55,345 nt of DNA from Advenella faeciporci. GTDB lineage: Bacteria; Pseudomonadota; Gammaproteobacteria; Burkholderiales; Burkholderiaceae_B. Made by a program: the position numbers and the translations under genes. The notes beneath the pieces are model-generated. The model did not search any database, was not told the DNA's origin, and worked only from the letters and a program-made list of their open reading frames with translations. Of this stretch, positions 39,597 through 47,934 are shown piece by piece. Where the stretch lies: the NCBI RefSeq assembly GCF_014652395.1, contig NZ_BMYS01000012.1:36431-91775 (forward strand), given 5' to 3'. Every line of letters begins with the position of its first letter. The first letter of the stretch is position 1.

Positions 39597-39635
39597 AATA
39601 GCCCCCGAACAGCAAAAAGCATTACGGGGGCTATT
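39597..39635 (-). terminator. Strong hairpin between rplY and pth
   Basis: AATAGCCCCCG (39597-39607) and CGGGGGCTATT (39625-39635) form a perfect 11-base stem. The minus-strand T-run is weak, so it may attenuate or process the rplY-pth transcript rather than end it. Confidence 0.5.
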
Positions 39636-39699
39636 CATGAACAAAACATCACAGACAAAATAAAACCTTGCCTGTTCATTTCGAACGTAGTGTTACGAC

Positions 39700-40293
39700 T
39701 TACTCGGCAGACTCGCCATTTTCAGCGCCTTCACCTGACACGCCTGCAGAAGCAGCAGCCAATACAGGATCATCACCGGTCACAACAAACTGCACACCGG
39801 CAGGTGCTGTCAACTGGCTCAGGTGGAATACACTGCCCGCCTCAATACCCGCCAAATCCACTTCGATAAACTGTGGCAAATCTTTAGGCAGACAAGTAAT
39901 CTCTACTTCATTGGCGATGGTGGTAATTTGTGCACCTTGCAACTTAACGGCAGGAGACACGTCTTCATTGATAAAGTGCAAAGGCACTTTGGTCGTGATG
40001 GCCTGGTCAGCGCTAACACGCTGGAAGTCAACGTGCATAACCTGGGGTTTATAGGCATGCCATTGAACGGCACGCAGCAGTACATTCTGTACTTTACCAT
40101 CCAGTTCCATGTCAAGAACTGAAGCGTGGAATTCTTCTTTACGCAAAGCGTGGAAGATTTCGTTGTGATCAAGTTCAATACTTAGGGCGTCACCCTTACC
40201 ACCGTAAACGATGGCTGGCACGCGGCCTGCGCGGCGCAGGCGGCGGCTCGCACTCGATCCCTGTACACTACGCGATGTGGCTGTGAATTTCAT
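39700..40293 (-). CDS. rplY: 50S ribosomal protein bL25, CTC (general stress) type
   Basis: This 5S-rRNA-binding ribosomal protein is 197 residues from ATG 40293, preceded by GGAG at good spacing. The N-domain (1-95) is the L25 fold (RRLRRAGRVPAIVYGG, VLLRAVQWHAYKPQVMHVDF). The C-terminal TL5/CTC domain (VPLHFINEDVSPAVKLQG ... LPQFIEVDLAGIEAG) makes it the long form. An acidic, Ser/Gly/Glu-rich tail ends the protein. Lies between prs and pth. Confidence 0.96.
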   Translation of the reverse strand: MKFTATSRSVQGSSASRRLRRAGRVPAIVYGGKGDALSIELDHNEIFHALRKEEFHASVLDMELDGKVQNVLLRAVQWHAYKPQVMHVDFQRVSADQAITTKVPLHFINEDVSPAVKLQGAQITTIANEVEITCLPKDLPQFIEVDLAGIEAGSVFHLSQLTAPAGVQFVVTGDDPVLAAASAGVSGEGAENGESAE

Positions 40294-40332
40294 GGAGTAC
40301 TCCAAACAAACGTATTAAGATATACGTGTAGA

Positions 40333-40358
40333 TAAAAAAATCAAACCGTAACCGGTTT
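40333..40358 (-). terminator. Intrinsic terminator/attenuator between prs and rplY
   Basis: On the minus strand AAACCG-GTTA-CGGTTT (40343-40358) is followed by GA and seven Ts (40334-40340). The stem is short (6 pairs) but the U-run is good, suggesting partial termination after prs. Confidence 0.55.
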
Positions 40359-40400
40359 AATCACGAAGCCCGGCGCCGCGACCAGCACCGGGTAAAAAAA

Positions 40401-41351
40401 TCAGTCTACAAACAGGGAACTGACCGACTCGGCGTGAGCAATACGCAAAATGGTTTCACCCAGCAAGGCAGCTGTTGAAAGCTGGCGGATTTTTGCGCAA
40501 CCTTCCGCCTGTTCGCTTAAAGGAATGGTATCGGTAACAACCAGCTCATCCAGCTCGGATTCGGTAATGCGTTCTATGGCACTGCCTGACAGTACCGGAT
40601 GGGTACAGTACGCATAAACAGCACCGGCCCCGCGCTCTTTAAGGGCGGCGGCAGCCTTGCACAAGGTGCCGGCGGTATCAACCATATCATCCATAATGAT
40701 ACAGGTACGGCCATCCACCTCGCCGATAATGTTCATGACTTCAGAAACATTGGCACGTGGGCGACGTTTATCAATAATGGCCAGATCAGCCTCTAGCTGT
40801 TTAGCCAGGGCACGGGCACGGACAACACCACCAATGTCAGGAGACACCACGACCAGATTGCTCAGGTTACGCTGATCGATATCAGCCAGCAAAACCGGTG
40901 CTGCGTAGATGTTATCGACGGGAATATCAAAAAAACCCTGAATCTGGTCGGCGTGCAAATCCATGGTAAGGATACGATCAACACCAACACCTTGCAACAT
41001 ATTGGCAACCACTTTGGCCGAAATGGCAACCCGGGCGGAACGCGGACGACGATCCTGGCGCGCATAGCCAAAATAAGGAATGGCGGCAGTGATGCTACCG
41101 GCTGAAGCACGACGCAAGGCATCAACCATGGTCATGATTTCCATCAGGTTATCATTGGTGGGCGCGCAGGTAGGCTGCAAGACAAATACATCACGGCCAC
41201 GGACGTGCTCGAGAATTTCAACCATCACCTCCCCGTCTGAGAAACGTCCGACAGTCATTTTTCCAAGAGACATGTCAAGATGATTCACTACATTGACAGC
41301 CAAACGCGGGTTCGCCGTACCAGTGAAAATCATGAAGTTGTTGTTAGTCAT
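40401..41351 (-). CDS. prs: Ribose-phosphate pyrophosphokinase
   Basis: Prs makes PRPP from ribose 5-phosphate and ATP for nucleotide, His, Trp and NAD synthesis. The 316 residues show the class I signatures: [13 protein letters not shown] (ATP/flexible loop), [17 protein letters not shown] (metal site), [14 protein letters not shown], and the PRPP-binding loop [14 protein letters not shown]. It is immediately downstream of tRNA-Gln, the canonical betaproteobacterial arrangement. Confidence 0.98.
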   Translation of the reverse strand: MTNNNFMIFTGTANPRLAVNVVNHLDMSLGKMTVGRFSDGEVMVEILEHVRGRDVFVLQPTCAPTNDNLMEIMTMVDALRRASAGSITAAIPYFGYARQDRRPRSARVAISAKVVANMLQGVGVDRILTMDLHADQIQGFFDIPVDNIYAAPVLLADIDQRNLSNLVVVSPDIGGVVRARALAKQLEADLAIIDKRRPRANVSEVMNIIGEVDGRTCIIMDDMVDTAGTLCKAAAALKERGAGAVYAYCTHPVLSGSAIERITESELDELVVTDTIPLSEQAEGCAKIRQLSTAALLGETILRIAHAESVSSLFVD

Positions 41352-41455
41352 GATAGAGAGGATTTTTTTGAGAGATGAAATAAAAAAAACCGCGAAACCT
41401 TAACCCAACTTATAGGCCAGGCCCGACGGCTCCGATGATGTACTTAACGAGATTT

Positions 41456-41532
41456 TGGCTGGGGCGGAAGGATTCGAACCTTCGCATGCTGGAATCAAAA
41501 TCCAGTGCCTTAACCAGCTTGGCGACGCCCCA
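41456..41532 (-). tRNA. tRNA-Gln (anticodon UUG)
   Basis: The minus-strand sequence from 41532 to 41456 folds as a cloverleaf: acceptor TGGGGCG / CGCCCCA, anticodon stem CTGGA/TCCAG with loop TTTTGAT (anticodon TTG), T-arm GGTTCGAATCC, and an encoded CCA at 41456-41458. It is 77 bases including CCA. Confidence 0.97.
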
Positions 41533-41546
41533 AAATTTCATGTACT

Positions 41547-41583
41547 GTTAACCAAGAAAGCTTGTGAAAGATTGCTTGTTAAC
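41547..41583 (-). other. Hairpin in the tRNA-Gln leader
   Basis: GTTAAC occurs at both ends (41547-41552 and 41578-41583), extended by CAAG/CTTG, giving a stem of about nine pairs with one bulge just upstream of the tRNA 5' end. It may guide processing of the primary transcript or act as a regulator binding site. Confidence 0.35.
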
Positions 41584-41594
41584 TGAAAGATGAA

Positions 41595-41622
41595 ATTATA
41601 TCTGTTTTTCTTAACTTGTGAA
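41595..41622 (-). promoter_or_regulatory. Predicted sigma70 promoter for tRNA-Gln (and prs)
   Basis: On the minus strand TTCACA (41617-41622) and TATAAT (41595-41600) are 16 bases apart, about 60 bases upstream of the tRNA 5' end. A perfect -10 hexamer in an AT-rich context makes it a good candidate. Confidence 0.6.
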
Positions 41623-41721
41623 CCCCTTTCCCTACTTTTTTAATGAATTTGTTGTTTTTGTATCAAATACACGACAAAAACTTTTTCCTGCCCGTTTGAC
41701 ATTGTTTTTTTCATTGGGAAT

Positions 41722-43605
41722 TTAATTTAAATCCGAATATGCCTCGATTCGAAAGCGCAAAAAATCAATCAGGTTTTTTTCCACATCATTTAACGGACGG
41801 TTCTTCAGGTACGACAAGCGTAAAATACGTTTAAGTGAGGGATGCAATGGCAAAAACACCGCCTGCCCTGCCTGAATCAGGCTATCCGCAGCCGATTGCG
41901 GCAGGATTGTGGCGTATTTGCCCTCTACAATCCAGCGTTGATTAATATTCAGGCTGTCCGACTCAACCTCGGCCTGCAATACAATTCCCTGCTCAAAGCA
42001 ATGCTGATCTATCAACGTTCGCAGACCAGACCCGCGCCTTGGCAACACCAGGGGATAATGCTTGATATCAGGCCAGCCCAACTTCTTTTTTTTACCTGCA
42101 TCAATGGCCTGCAATAAAGCGGGGGAGATAACAACACCCATCTCCTCGGGAACCGATACCGAATCCTGGATAAGCCAGGGCACTTTTGTTTCTATAAAAG
42201 CCAAATGAATATGCTGGCTGCGCAACAAGGCAGTCAGCACATTTTGCTTGTCTTCGATAATTTCCAGTCGGACATCAGGATAGTATTGTTGCCACTTCGC
42301 GACCTGATTCACAATCAGCTCACTGAGCTTGCTATGCACGTCCACACTTGGCAGGACACCCAGTGTCAAATGCCTGTACTGTTGTAATTGCTGGCTGGAA
42401 ACATAAGTCTCCAGGTGATCAAGCGTCTCTTGCATGCCTTTGGCCATATCCGCCAAAAACAGCCCGCTTGAGGTTACATCCATTGAACGACTGCCTTTTT
42501 TACGATTTATTGCAACAGTCTCCAGCGTCTGTTCAAAGTTACGGATTTGCGTACTGACCGCGGGTTGAGCCAGAAACAACTCATGGGCCGCCTGTCTCAT
42601 TGAGCCGGTTGCCAGCACCCGGTCAAAGTAATGCCATTGCCTTAGGCTTGTGCCGGGTTGAAAATCATGCCTATCCCCTTCAACCCGATTAAGGCTCTGG
42701 CTGAAAACCTGCTCAAAATAACGTAAAACAGGATGCTCATCATAATGAACAATCTGCATAACCGCCCTTTCCTCACACGACAAAGGGGTTATTTTCCAAT
42801 GGCTGTCAAACATTGGATCCAGAAAAATCTCATTGAGCAAGACGACTTTATGATTACCCGGTGGTGCAGACAACAGTTGAATATAATCCTTTTCATCGTA
42901 TTCAAATGAAAAGTCATTCTCGGCACAAATATTAGTGGCCTGCTGCAGTATGGACCAAGGCATTCTGGGTAATATCAATTTATGCTGACGAATTTCCTGC
43001 ACACCAGAGGCCTGGCCCAACGGCACACCTTGTGCATGCAAGATGACCCATCGCCCCGTTTGCTGAAAACCGTTACGGAGAAGATGACCCGACTGCCCGC
43101 TAATAACAATATCGGATTGGGATATTTTATACCACTCAGGCTCCCACCCCTCTGTCGTCAATCCACCTTCAAAATAGCTATTGGTAAACTCGGGCCAGAA
43201 TAAGGTTTTGGGAAATTCTTCAGCACACTGGTAAAGAGATTGAAAAAACGCCCCACTTAAATGACCACAATAGAAATGAACAGGAAATCTTATTTTTATC
43301 CATGACAACTCATGGTGAGGCGTATTGGCATTGCGTCTGGCAAAAGACTCAAGCAGGCCCAGTTGTTGAAACCCGTTACTTAACACCAGGGCCGTTTCGG
43401 TTGGCAGGAATTTTTTATTCGCCCGCCTGAATAACTTAAGCTTGAATTGATTCTCAAGAAAGCGGACGGTTTCACTTAAACCGGATCGGGCAATCTGAAG
43501 CTGTTCTGCCGATTTGGCCAACTGTTGGGTTTGGCACAAATGGCAAAACTGCGTCATAGCCCGAAAATCAACGCCCCGCAGGAAGCGAATGTTTTTTACG
43601 CCCAT
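41722..43605 (-). CDS. Tandem LysR-type regulator: two complete LTTR units fused in one 627-residue protein
   Basis: The protein is twice the usual LTTR length. Unit 1 has a LysR helix-turn-helix at about 11-70 (VDFRAMTQFCHLCQTQQLAK ... SGLSETVRFLENQFKLKLF) and an effector-like region to about 310. Unit 2 repeats the layout: HTH at about 320-380 (LRQWHYFDRVLATGSMRQAA ... QPAVSTQIRNFEQTL) and a substrate-binding domain to 627 (LTLGVLPSVDVHSKLSELIV; VLPRRGSGLRTLID). Unit 2's effector domain resembles standard LTTRs more than unit 1's, which is divergent. The reading frame is uninterrupted, so this is one gene, not two. It starts 15 bases after the transporter stop and probably regulates this ureide operon. 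Confidence 0.88.
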   Translation of the reverse strand: MGVKNIRFLRGVDFRAMTQFCHLCQTQQLAKSAEQLQIARSGLSETVRFLENQFKLKLFRRANKKFLPTETALVLSNGFQQLGLLESFARRNANTPHHELSWIKIRFPVHFYCGHLSGAFFQSLYQCAEEFPKTLFWPEFTNSYFEGGLTTEGWEPEWYKISQSDIVISGQSGHLLRNGFQQTGRWVILHAQGVPLGQASGVQEIRQHKLILPRMPWSILQQATNICAENDFSFEYDEKDYIQLLSAPPGNHKVVLLNEIFLDPMFDSHWKITPLSCEERAVMQIVHYDEHPVLRYFEQVFSQSLNRVEGDRHDFQPGTSLRQWHYFDRVLATGSMRQAAHELFLAQPAVSTQIRNFEQTLETVAINRKKGSRSMDVTSSGLFLADMAKGMQETLDHLETYVSSQQLQQYRHLTLGVLPSVDVHSKLSELIVNQVAKWQQYYPDVRLEIIEDKQNVLTALLRSQHIHLAFIETKVPWLIQDSVSVPEEMGVVISPALLQAIDAGKKKKLGWPDIKHYPLVLPRRGSGLRTLIDQHCFEQGIVLQAEVESDSLNINQRWIVEGKYATILPQSAADSLIQAGQAVFLPLHPSLKRILRLSYLKNRPLNDVEKNLIDFLRFRIEAYSDLN

Positions 43606-43620
43606 GAGCGTGATTATGAA

Positions 43621-44955
43621 CTATTTAACCAGTTTGTACATCCAGACTGTTGCCAGATAACCAATGAAGGCGGCCACTGCCATGTAATAACTTGGCGCCA
43701 TGATATCAATCGTGGTTGCCCAGGTCATTAATGCCGGGGTGAAGCCGGCAAAGAAAATAGCCGCAATATTATAAGAAACCGCCATTCCTGAAGAGCGCAC
43801 CTGCGTTGGAAACAACCCTGCCAGGGCAGAAGGTGCCACGCCTGAAAACAGCGCCACAGAAAAACACAGAATAATATGCACCACAACCAGATTGCCAAAC
43901 TCAGGGCTGCCATGAAGCCATGTCAACAATGGATATGAAACCACCGCAAGAACAAGACAACTGAGTTTAAGTACGGTTGGCGCACCAAAACGATCTGCCA
44001 TTTTTCCTGAGAAAAGACATCCGATAATCATGAAGATATTGCCAATCAGGGAAGCGGTAAAGGCATCATTTCGCGAAAACCCCAGGCCGATATTGGCTGC
44101 TGCATAATAGGTTGGCATATAAATAACCAGCACATAAACACAGACGGTCCACAAAATAGAGAAAAGAATACCTACAATCATGTGCTGAGGATACAACTTG
44201 ATAACATCAAAAAGCGGCTGTTTTTTCGTCAAATCCATACTCTTCTTTTCTGCCTCGAACTCGGCAGTTTCATCAAGGGTATATCGAATATAATAACCAA
44301 CGGGAATAATCAACAAACCAACCAGGAATGGCAATCGCCACGCCCATCCGGTTATTTGATCATCAGTAAAAAAGGTCGTGATCATCATTCCGACAAACGC
44401 TGCCAGAATATTGGAAATGCCCATACTGGCCTGCAACCATGCCGCATAGCTGGCTTTTTTCTCTGGCGGGGCGCTTTCAACCAGAAAAGCGGTTGCTCCA
44501 CCAATTTCACCACCGGCAGAAAAGCCCTGCAACAAACGTCCAATCAAGAGCAGGATGGGCGCGCCCACACCAATAACCCAAACGGGTGGCGCTACGGCAA
44601 TAATAAACGTACCGGCCGCCATAATGCCAATAGTTAAGGTAAGGGCTGCTTTACGCCCCACGCGGTCACCATACGAACCCAAAAAAAGCGCACCAATGGG
44701 GCGGGCAATAAAACCAACTGCAAACAGCAGGAAAGTTTTTAACAAGGCTGAAACCTCATCACCTTCCACAAAGAAACTATGCCCAATATAACTGGCAAAG
44801 AAAGCAAATACACTGAAGTCATACCATTCCAGCGCATTACCGATTGAAGCCGCGGCTACCGCCCTCCCAGCCTTACTGTTTTTTTTAACCTCAACGGCGT
44901 TATCCGAAAAGTCAAGGGTGGTTTCCAAACCCTGATTTTTTACGTTTGCATTCAT
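43621..44955 (-). CDS. MFS transporter, metabolite:H+ symporter (MHS) family
   Basis: The 444-residue inner-membrane permease has 12 predicted helices. MHS/ProP-ShiA signatures are present: SIGNALEWYDFSVFAFFASY at the start, RPIGALFLGSYGDRVGRKAAL (loop 2-3), GRLLQGFSAGGEIGGATAFLVE, and LFPTQVRSSGMAVSYNIA. Substrates of this family are organic acids, betaines and related compounds. Its place between the two amidohydrolases and the regulator suggests uptake of the cyclic ureide or a carbamoyl amino acid, but this is inferred from context only. Confidence 0.92.
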   Translation of the reverse strand: MNANVKNQGLETTLDFSDNAVEVKKNSKAGRAVAAASIGNALEWYDFSVFAFFASYIGHSFFVEGDEVSALLKTFLLFAVGFIARPIGALFLGSYGDRVGRKAALTLTIGIMAAGTFIIAVAPPVWVIGVGAPILLLIGRLLQGFSAGGEIGGATAFLVESAPPEKKASYAAWLQASMGISNILAAFVGMMITTFFTDDQITGWAWRLPFLVGLLIIPVGYYIRYTLDETAEFEAEKKSMDLTKKQPLFDVIKLYPQHMIVGILFSILWTVCVYVLVIYMPTYYAAANIGLGFSRNDAFTASLIGNIFMIIGCLFSGKMADRFGAPTVLKLSCLVLAVVSYPLLTWLHGSPEFGNLVVVHIILCFSVALFSGVAPSALAGLFPTQVRSSGMAVSYNIAAIFFAGFTPALMTWATTIDIMAPSYYMAVAAFIGYLATVWMYKLVK

Positions 44956-45048
44956 CTAAAGTTCTCCCTGAACCTAATGCACATCGCACAGATAAAGTGT
45001 CCTTTTTATACAAAAAGGACAATCTGTTTAATTGTTTATATTAATAAA

Positions 45049-46320
45049 TCAATAACTTAATGAATCACTGATTTGTGCCAAATGGTTAACGTCAAACCGC
45101 TCTACTGCCTCAATAAGCACACTTACCCCTTGGGCCATTTCTTTTTCCGAGGTCCATTCCTCTGCACAATGGCTTTTACCCTCTTTACTGGGCACAAAAA
45201 TCATCGCCGAAGGCGCCACATAAGACATAAATGCCGCATCGTGCCCTGCACCGCTTGGCATAACCCGATATGGCAATTCCAAAGACTTTGCCGCCTCTTC
45301 AATATGAGTCATTAACACGGCATCACACAGAACAGGGTGAGTATCGGTCAGCATTTCAAACTGCTCCAATTCAACCCGCATGTCACGGGCGGCCTGCCGG
45401 GCAATTTCATGCAAAAGCGTATACATGCGTTCCATGCAAGGGCGATGATCAGAGCGCATTTCAATAGTTATTTCTGCCAGGCCCGGCACTACGTTACTGG
45501 CATTTGGCCGCACATTGAATTGCCCGCAAGTTGCCACAACATAGTGCCCGCTGCCATCCTCAGCCATACGCTGCACTTGACGACGTATTTCACAGGTCGT
45601 TTGTGCGGCAGCGGCCAGTGCGTCCCGGCGGATATGCATGGGCGTCGTGCCCGCATGGGCAGACTGTCCCTTAAAGACCAGTTTTACCCTGACAATCCCA
45701 ACAATCGCATTCACCACACCAATATCCAGGGACTCATGCTCAAGAACACTGCCCTGCTCGATATGAATTTCAAAACAGGCGGCGATATCTTTGCGAACCG
45801 ACAAATGATCAGGATCACCACCAATACGCCTGATGGCCTGTGCCAGTGTTTCTCCGGTTTTTGGATGAGGCGTATTCAACAGCCCGTCATCCAGAAACCC
45901 TGAAACACCACGGCTTCCCGTACAGGAGTTCCCCCACTCACTCGGCTCTTCAGCCAGAAAATCAATAATTTCAACAGGGTGACGCAATTGGATATCGCGT
46001 TCATTCCAGGACGCCACGCACTCAAGACCTGCAACAACACCCGCGACGCCATCAAAACGGCCGCCTCCGGGCACGGTATCGCTGTGCGAACCAATGGCAA
46101 TGGTTCCCAGGGTTGGGTCCGTTCCTTCCCGGCGGCCAATCAAATTGCCGGCCGCGTCAATATGGACACGCAAGCCCAGCGCCTGCATTTTTTCTGTCAG
46201 CCACTGCCGGCCCTCAAGAAAACGCTCACTGAATGAGCGGCGGGTATAAGGCTGGCCAGGGTCTGTAATGGTACCGAGCTCCATCAGCATATCCCAATAA
46301 CGACTTTCATTTGCCTTCAT
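45049..46320 (-). CDS. M20-family Zn amidohydrolase (allantoate / N-carbamoyl-amino-acid / ureidopropionate type)
   Basis: From ATG 46320 it is 423 residues; that ATG overlaps the previous stop as ATGA. Metal-ligand blocks are IGSHSDTVPGGGRFDGVAGV (His, Asp), the acidic pair in FLAEEPSEWGNSCTGSRG, FEIHIEQG and the C-terminal SHCAEEW. GQSAHAGTTPMHIRRDAL is the dimer/lid segment shared by AllC, HyuC and beta-ureidopropionase. It would hydrolyse a carbamoyl amide to amine, CO2 and ammonia. The exact substrate cannot be chosen from sequence. Confidence 0.9.
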   Translation of the reverse strand: MKANESRYWDMLMELGTITDPGQPYTRRSFSERFLEGRQWLTEKMQALGLRVHIDAAGNLIGRREGTDPTLGTIAIGSHSDTVPGGGRFDGVAGVVAGLECVASWNERDIQLRHPVEIIDFLAEEPSEWGNSCTGSRGVSGFLDDGLLNTPHPKTGETLAQAIRRIGGDPDHLSVRKDIAACFEIHIEQGSVLEHESLDIGVVNAIVGIVRVKLVFKGQSAHAGTTPMHIRRDALAAAAQTTCEIRRQVQRMAEDGSGHYVVATCGQFNVRPNASNVVPGLAEITIEMRSDHRPCMERMYTLLHEIARQAARDMRVELEQFEMLTDTHPVLCDAVLMTHIEEAAKSLELPYRVMPSGAGHDAAFMSYVAPSAMIFVPSKEGKSHCAEEWTSEKEMAQGVSVLIEAVERFDVNHLAQISDSLSY

Positions 46321-47699
46321 TTCTGCCCCCCCTGACCCAGCAAACACGGGCGCACGAACTTACCCGAACCTGGTTCAGCCAACACATTTTCCCCATCAAA
46401 AACCCAGTTGCCACGCACCATGGTCTTGACTACCTTGAAATCAATTTGGCGGCCGTCATAAGGACTCCAGTCAGAAAAATTATGTCCACTGGCGTTGGCG
46501 TGATAAACATAAGGTTCCGGTTTCAGAATGGCCAGATCGGCATCCTTGCCCAATTCCAGCGCGCCTTTTGTATCATCTATACTGAACAGACGAGCCACGT
46601 TGTAAGCAAGTACCTGAGCGATTTTGCTTAAGGAAATACCGCGACGGCTTGCCTCGGAAACCATCAGGGGCAATAACAGCTCAAGGCCGGTTGCACCCGA
46701 TGCATTTTCAAACATATTGGCGCTGTTTTTGCGGTCCAGTGACCAACTGACATGATCGGTAGAGACAACGGTTAAATTGCCGGCGACAAGGTGATGCCAC
46801 AATGCTTCACGTTCTTTACGGCCACGAATGGGCGGATTGACCTTGGCCCGGCCAACCAGGTTCTTGACATCATCCTCTTCGGTAAGCACCATATAATGCA
46901 GGCAGGCTTCAATCGTGGACTGAAAACCCTGTTTTTGGTATGAGGCGCAAATTTCATAGCCACGGCCATTGGAACAATGCACCACATGGGCACGGCAACC
47001 GGTAGCGGCACCCAACTCATACACTTGTAACACAGCCAGATTTTCAGAATAAACCGGACGGCTGGCTGTATGTGCCAAATAGCTGCTCTGGCCAGACGCC
47101 TTGGTTTTTTCAATTAAATGCTTGACGACCTCATCGTCTTCATTGTGAACACCCGCAACCAAGCCGAACTGCTGGATTTCCTGAAAGCAATCATGCATGG
47201 TAAAAGCGGGAATCCGGGGAAAACGCTCGGGATCAGTACCAAACGTAGAGAATTTAAAACCAATTGCGCCGGCCTGTACAATTTCACGAATCTTGTCAGT
47301 ACCTTCATCGGGATGAACTGTGCCATACAAGGCAAAGTCTACGCGGGCCTGATCCTGGGCTTCCTGCTTTTTCAGATTGAAGCGCTCTGCATTGCAGATA
47401 AGGCGCCCCGCATCATACGGCATATCAACAATGGTGCCAACGCCCCCCGCGGCTGCGGCCCTGGTTGACCAGATGAAATCTTCCTGTCCTTTCTGGCTGC
47501 GGCTATGCACCTGTGAATCAATCGCGGCTGGAAACACCAGACATCCCGTATGATCTTCGATAGCCTTGGCTGAAGGCATGCCTTGCACACAGGCGCCCAC
47601 TTTAGCCACTTTCCCGTTTTTAATGGCAACATAACCATTTTCAATTTCGCTATGGGCCAATACGATATGGCCTTTTACAATCAGATCAAAATCCGACAT
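46317..47699 (-). CDS. Cyclic amidohydrolase (allantoinase/dihydropyrimidinase/hydantoinase superfamily) with QVH metal motif
   Basis: The 460-residue TIM-barrel amidohydrolase opens a cyclic ureide or imide. Superfamily residues are K149 (GFKFSTFG, the lysine carbamylated in relatives), H185 (AGVHNEDD), H241 (VVHCSNGRGYE) and D315 (VVSTDHVSW). The usual HxH after strand 1 is Q63-V-H65 (IDSQVHSRSQKG), so one binuclear-site histidine is replaced by glutamine. It is the first gene of the four-gene block and is translationally coupled to the M20 hydrolase. Substrate could be allantoin, a hydantoin or dihydropyrimidine. Confidence 0.9.
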   Translation of the reverse strand: MSDFDLIVKGHIVLAHSEIENGYVAIKNGKVAKVGACVQGMPSAKAIEDHTGCLVFPAAIDSQVHSRSQKGQEDFIWSTRAAAAGGVGTIVDMPYDAGRLICNAERFNLKKQEAQDQARVDFALYGTVHPDEGTDKIREIVQAGAIGFKFSTFGTDPERFPRIPAFTMHDCFQEIQQFGLVAGVHNEDDEVVKHLIEKTKASGQSSYLAHTASRPVYSENLAVLQVYELGAATGCRAHVVHCSNGRGYEICASYQKQGFQSTIEACLHYMVLTEEDDVKNLVGRAKVNPPIRGRKEREALWHHLVAGNLTVVSTDHVSWSLDRKNSANMFENASGATGLELLLPLMVSEASRRGISLSKIAQVLAYNVARLFSIDDTKGALELGKDADLAILKPEPYVYHANASGHNFSDWSPYDGRQIDFKVVKTMVRGNWVFDGENVLAEPGSGKFVRPCLLGQGGQK

Positions 47700-47934
47700 A
47701 TAACACTCCTGTCAATTTTGCGGTAGATTGCCAGAGAAGTTTTTATTTGTCGTATTCTAATTTTCGACCCAACATATAAATAAAACTGAAAACAATATGA
47801 ATACCTGTAATTTAGCCCTTTGAAAATAATGTAAAAAAATTCTTATCTTATTGATTAAATTAAAATTTATTATAATTATGACTAGGGTTTACCCTTATTA
47901 AAATTTAATTCCAATAACTTTTCGTGACTTTGTC
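47700..47934. promoter_or_regulatory. Upstream control region of the ureide operon
   Basis: These 235 AT-rich bases lie between the ispE stop and the first amidohydrolase. AGGGT-TT-ACCCT (about 47884-47895) is a short inverted repeat, and the sequences around it (TTAAATT/AATTTAA types) are rich in the T-N11-A pattern that LysR proteins bind. No specific operator can be asserted. Confidence 0.4.

Noticed and set aside
41456-41480. tRNA-Gln 3' end as an integration (att) site for the ureide block
   Set aside because: The block lies on the 5' side of the tRNA and no duplicate of the tRNA 3' end was found near 47.9 kb.
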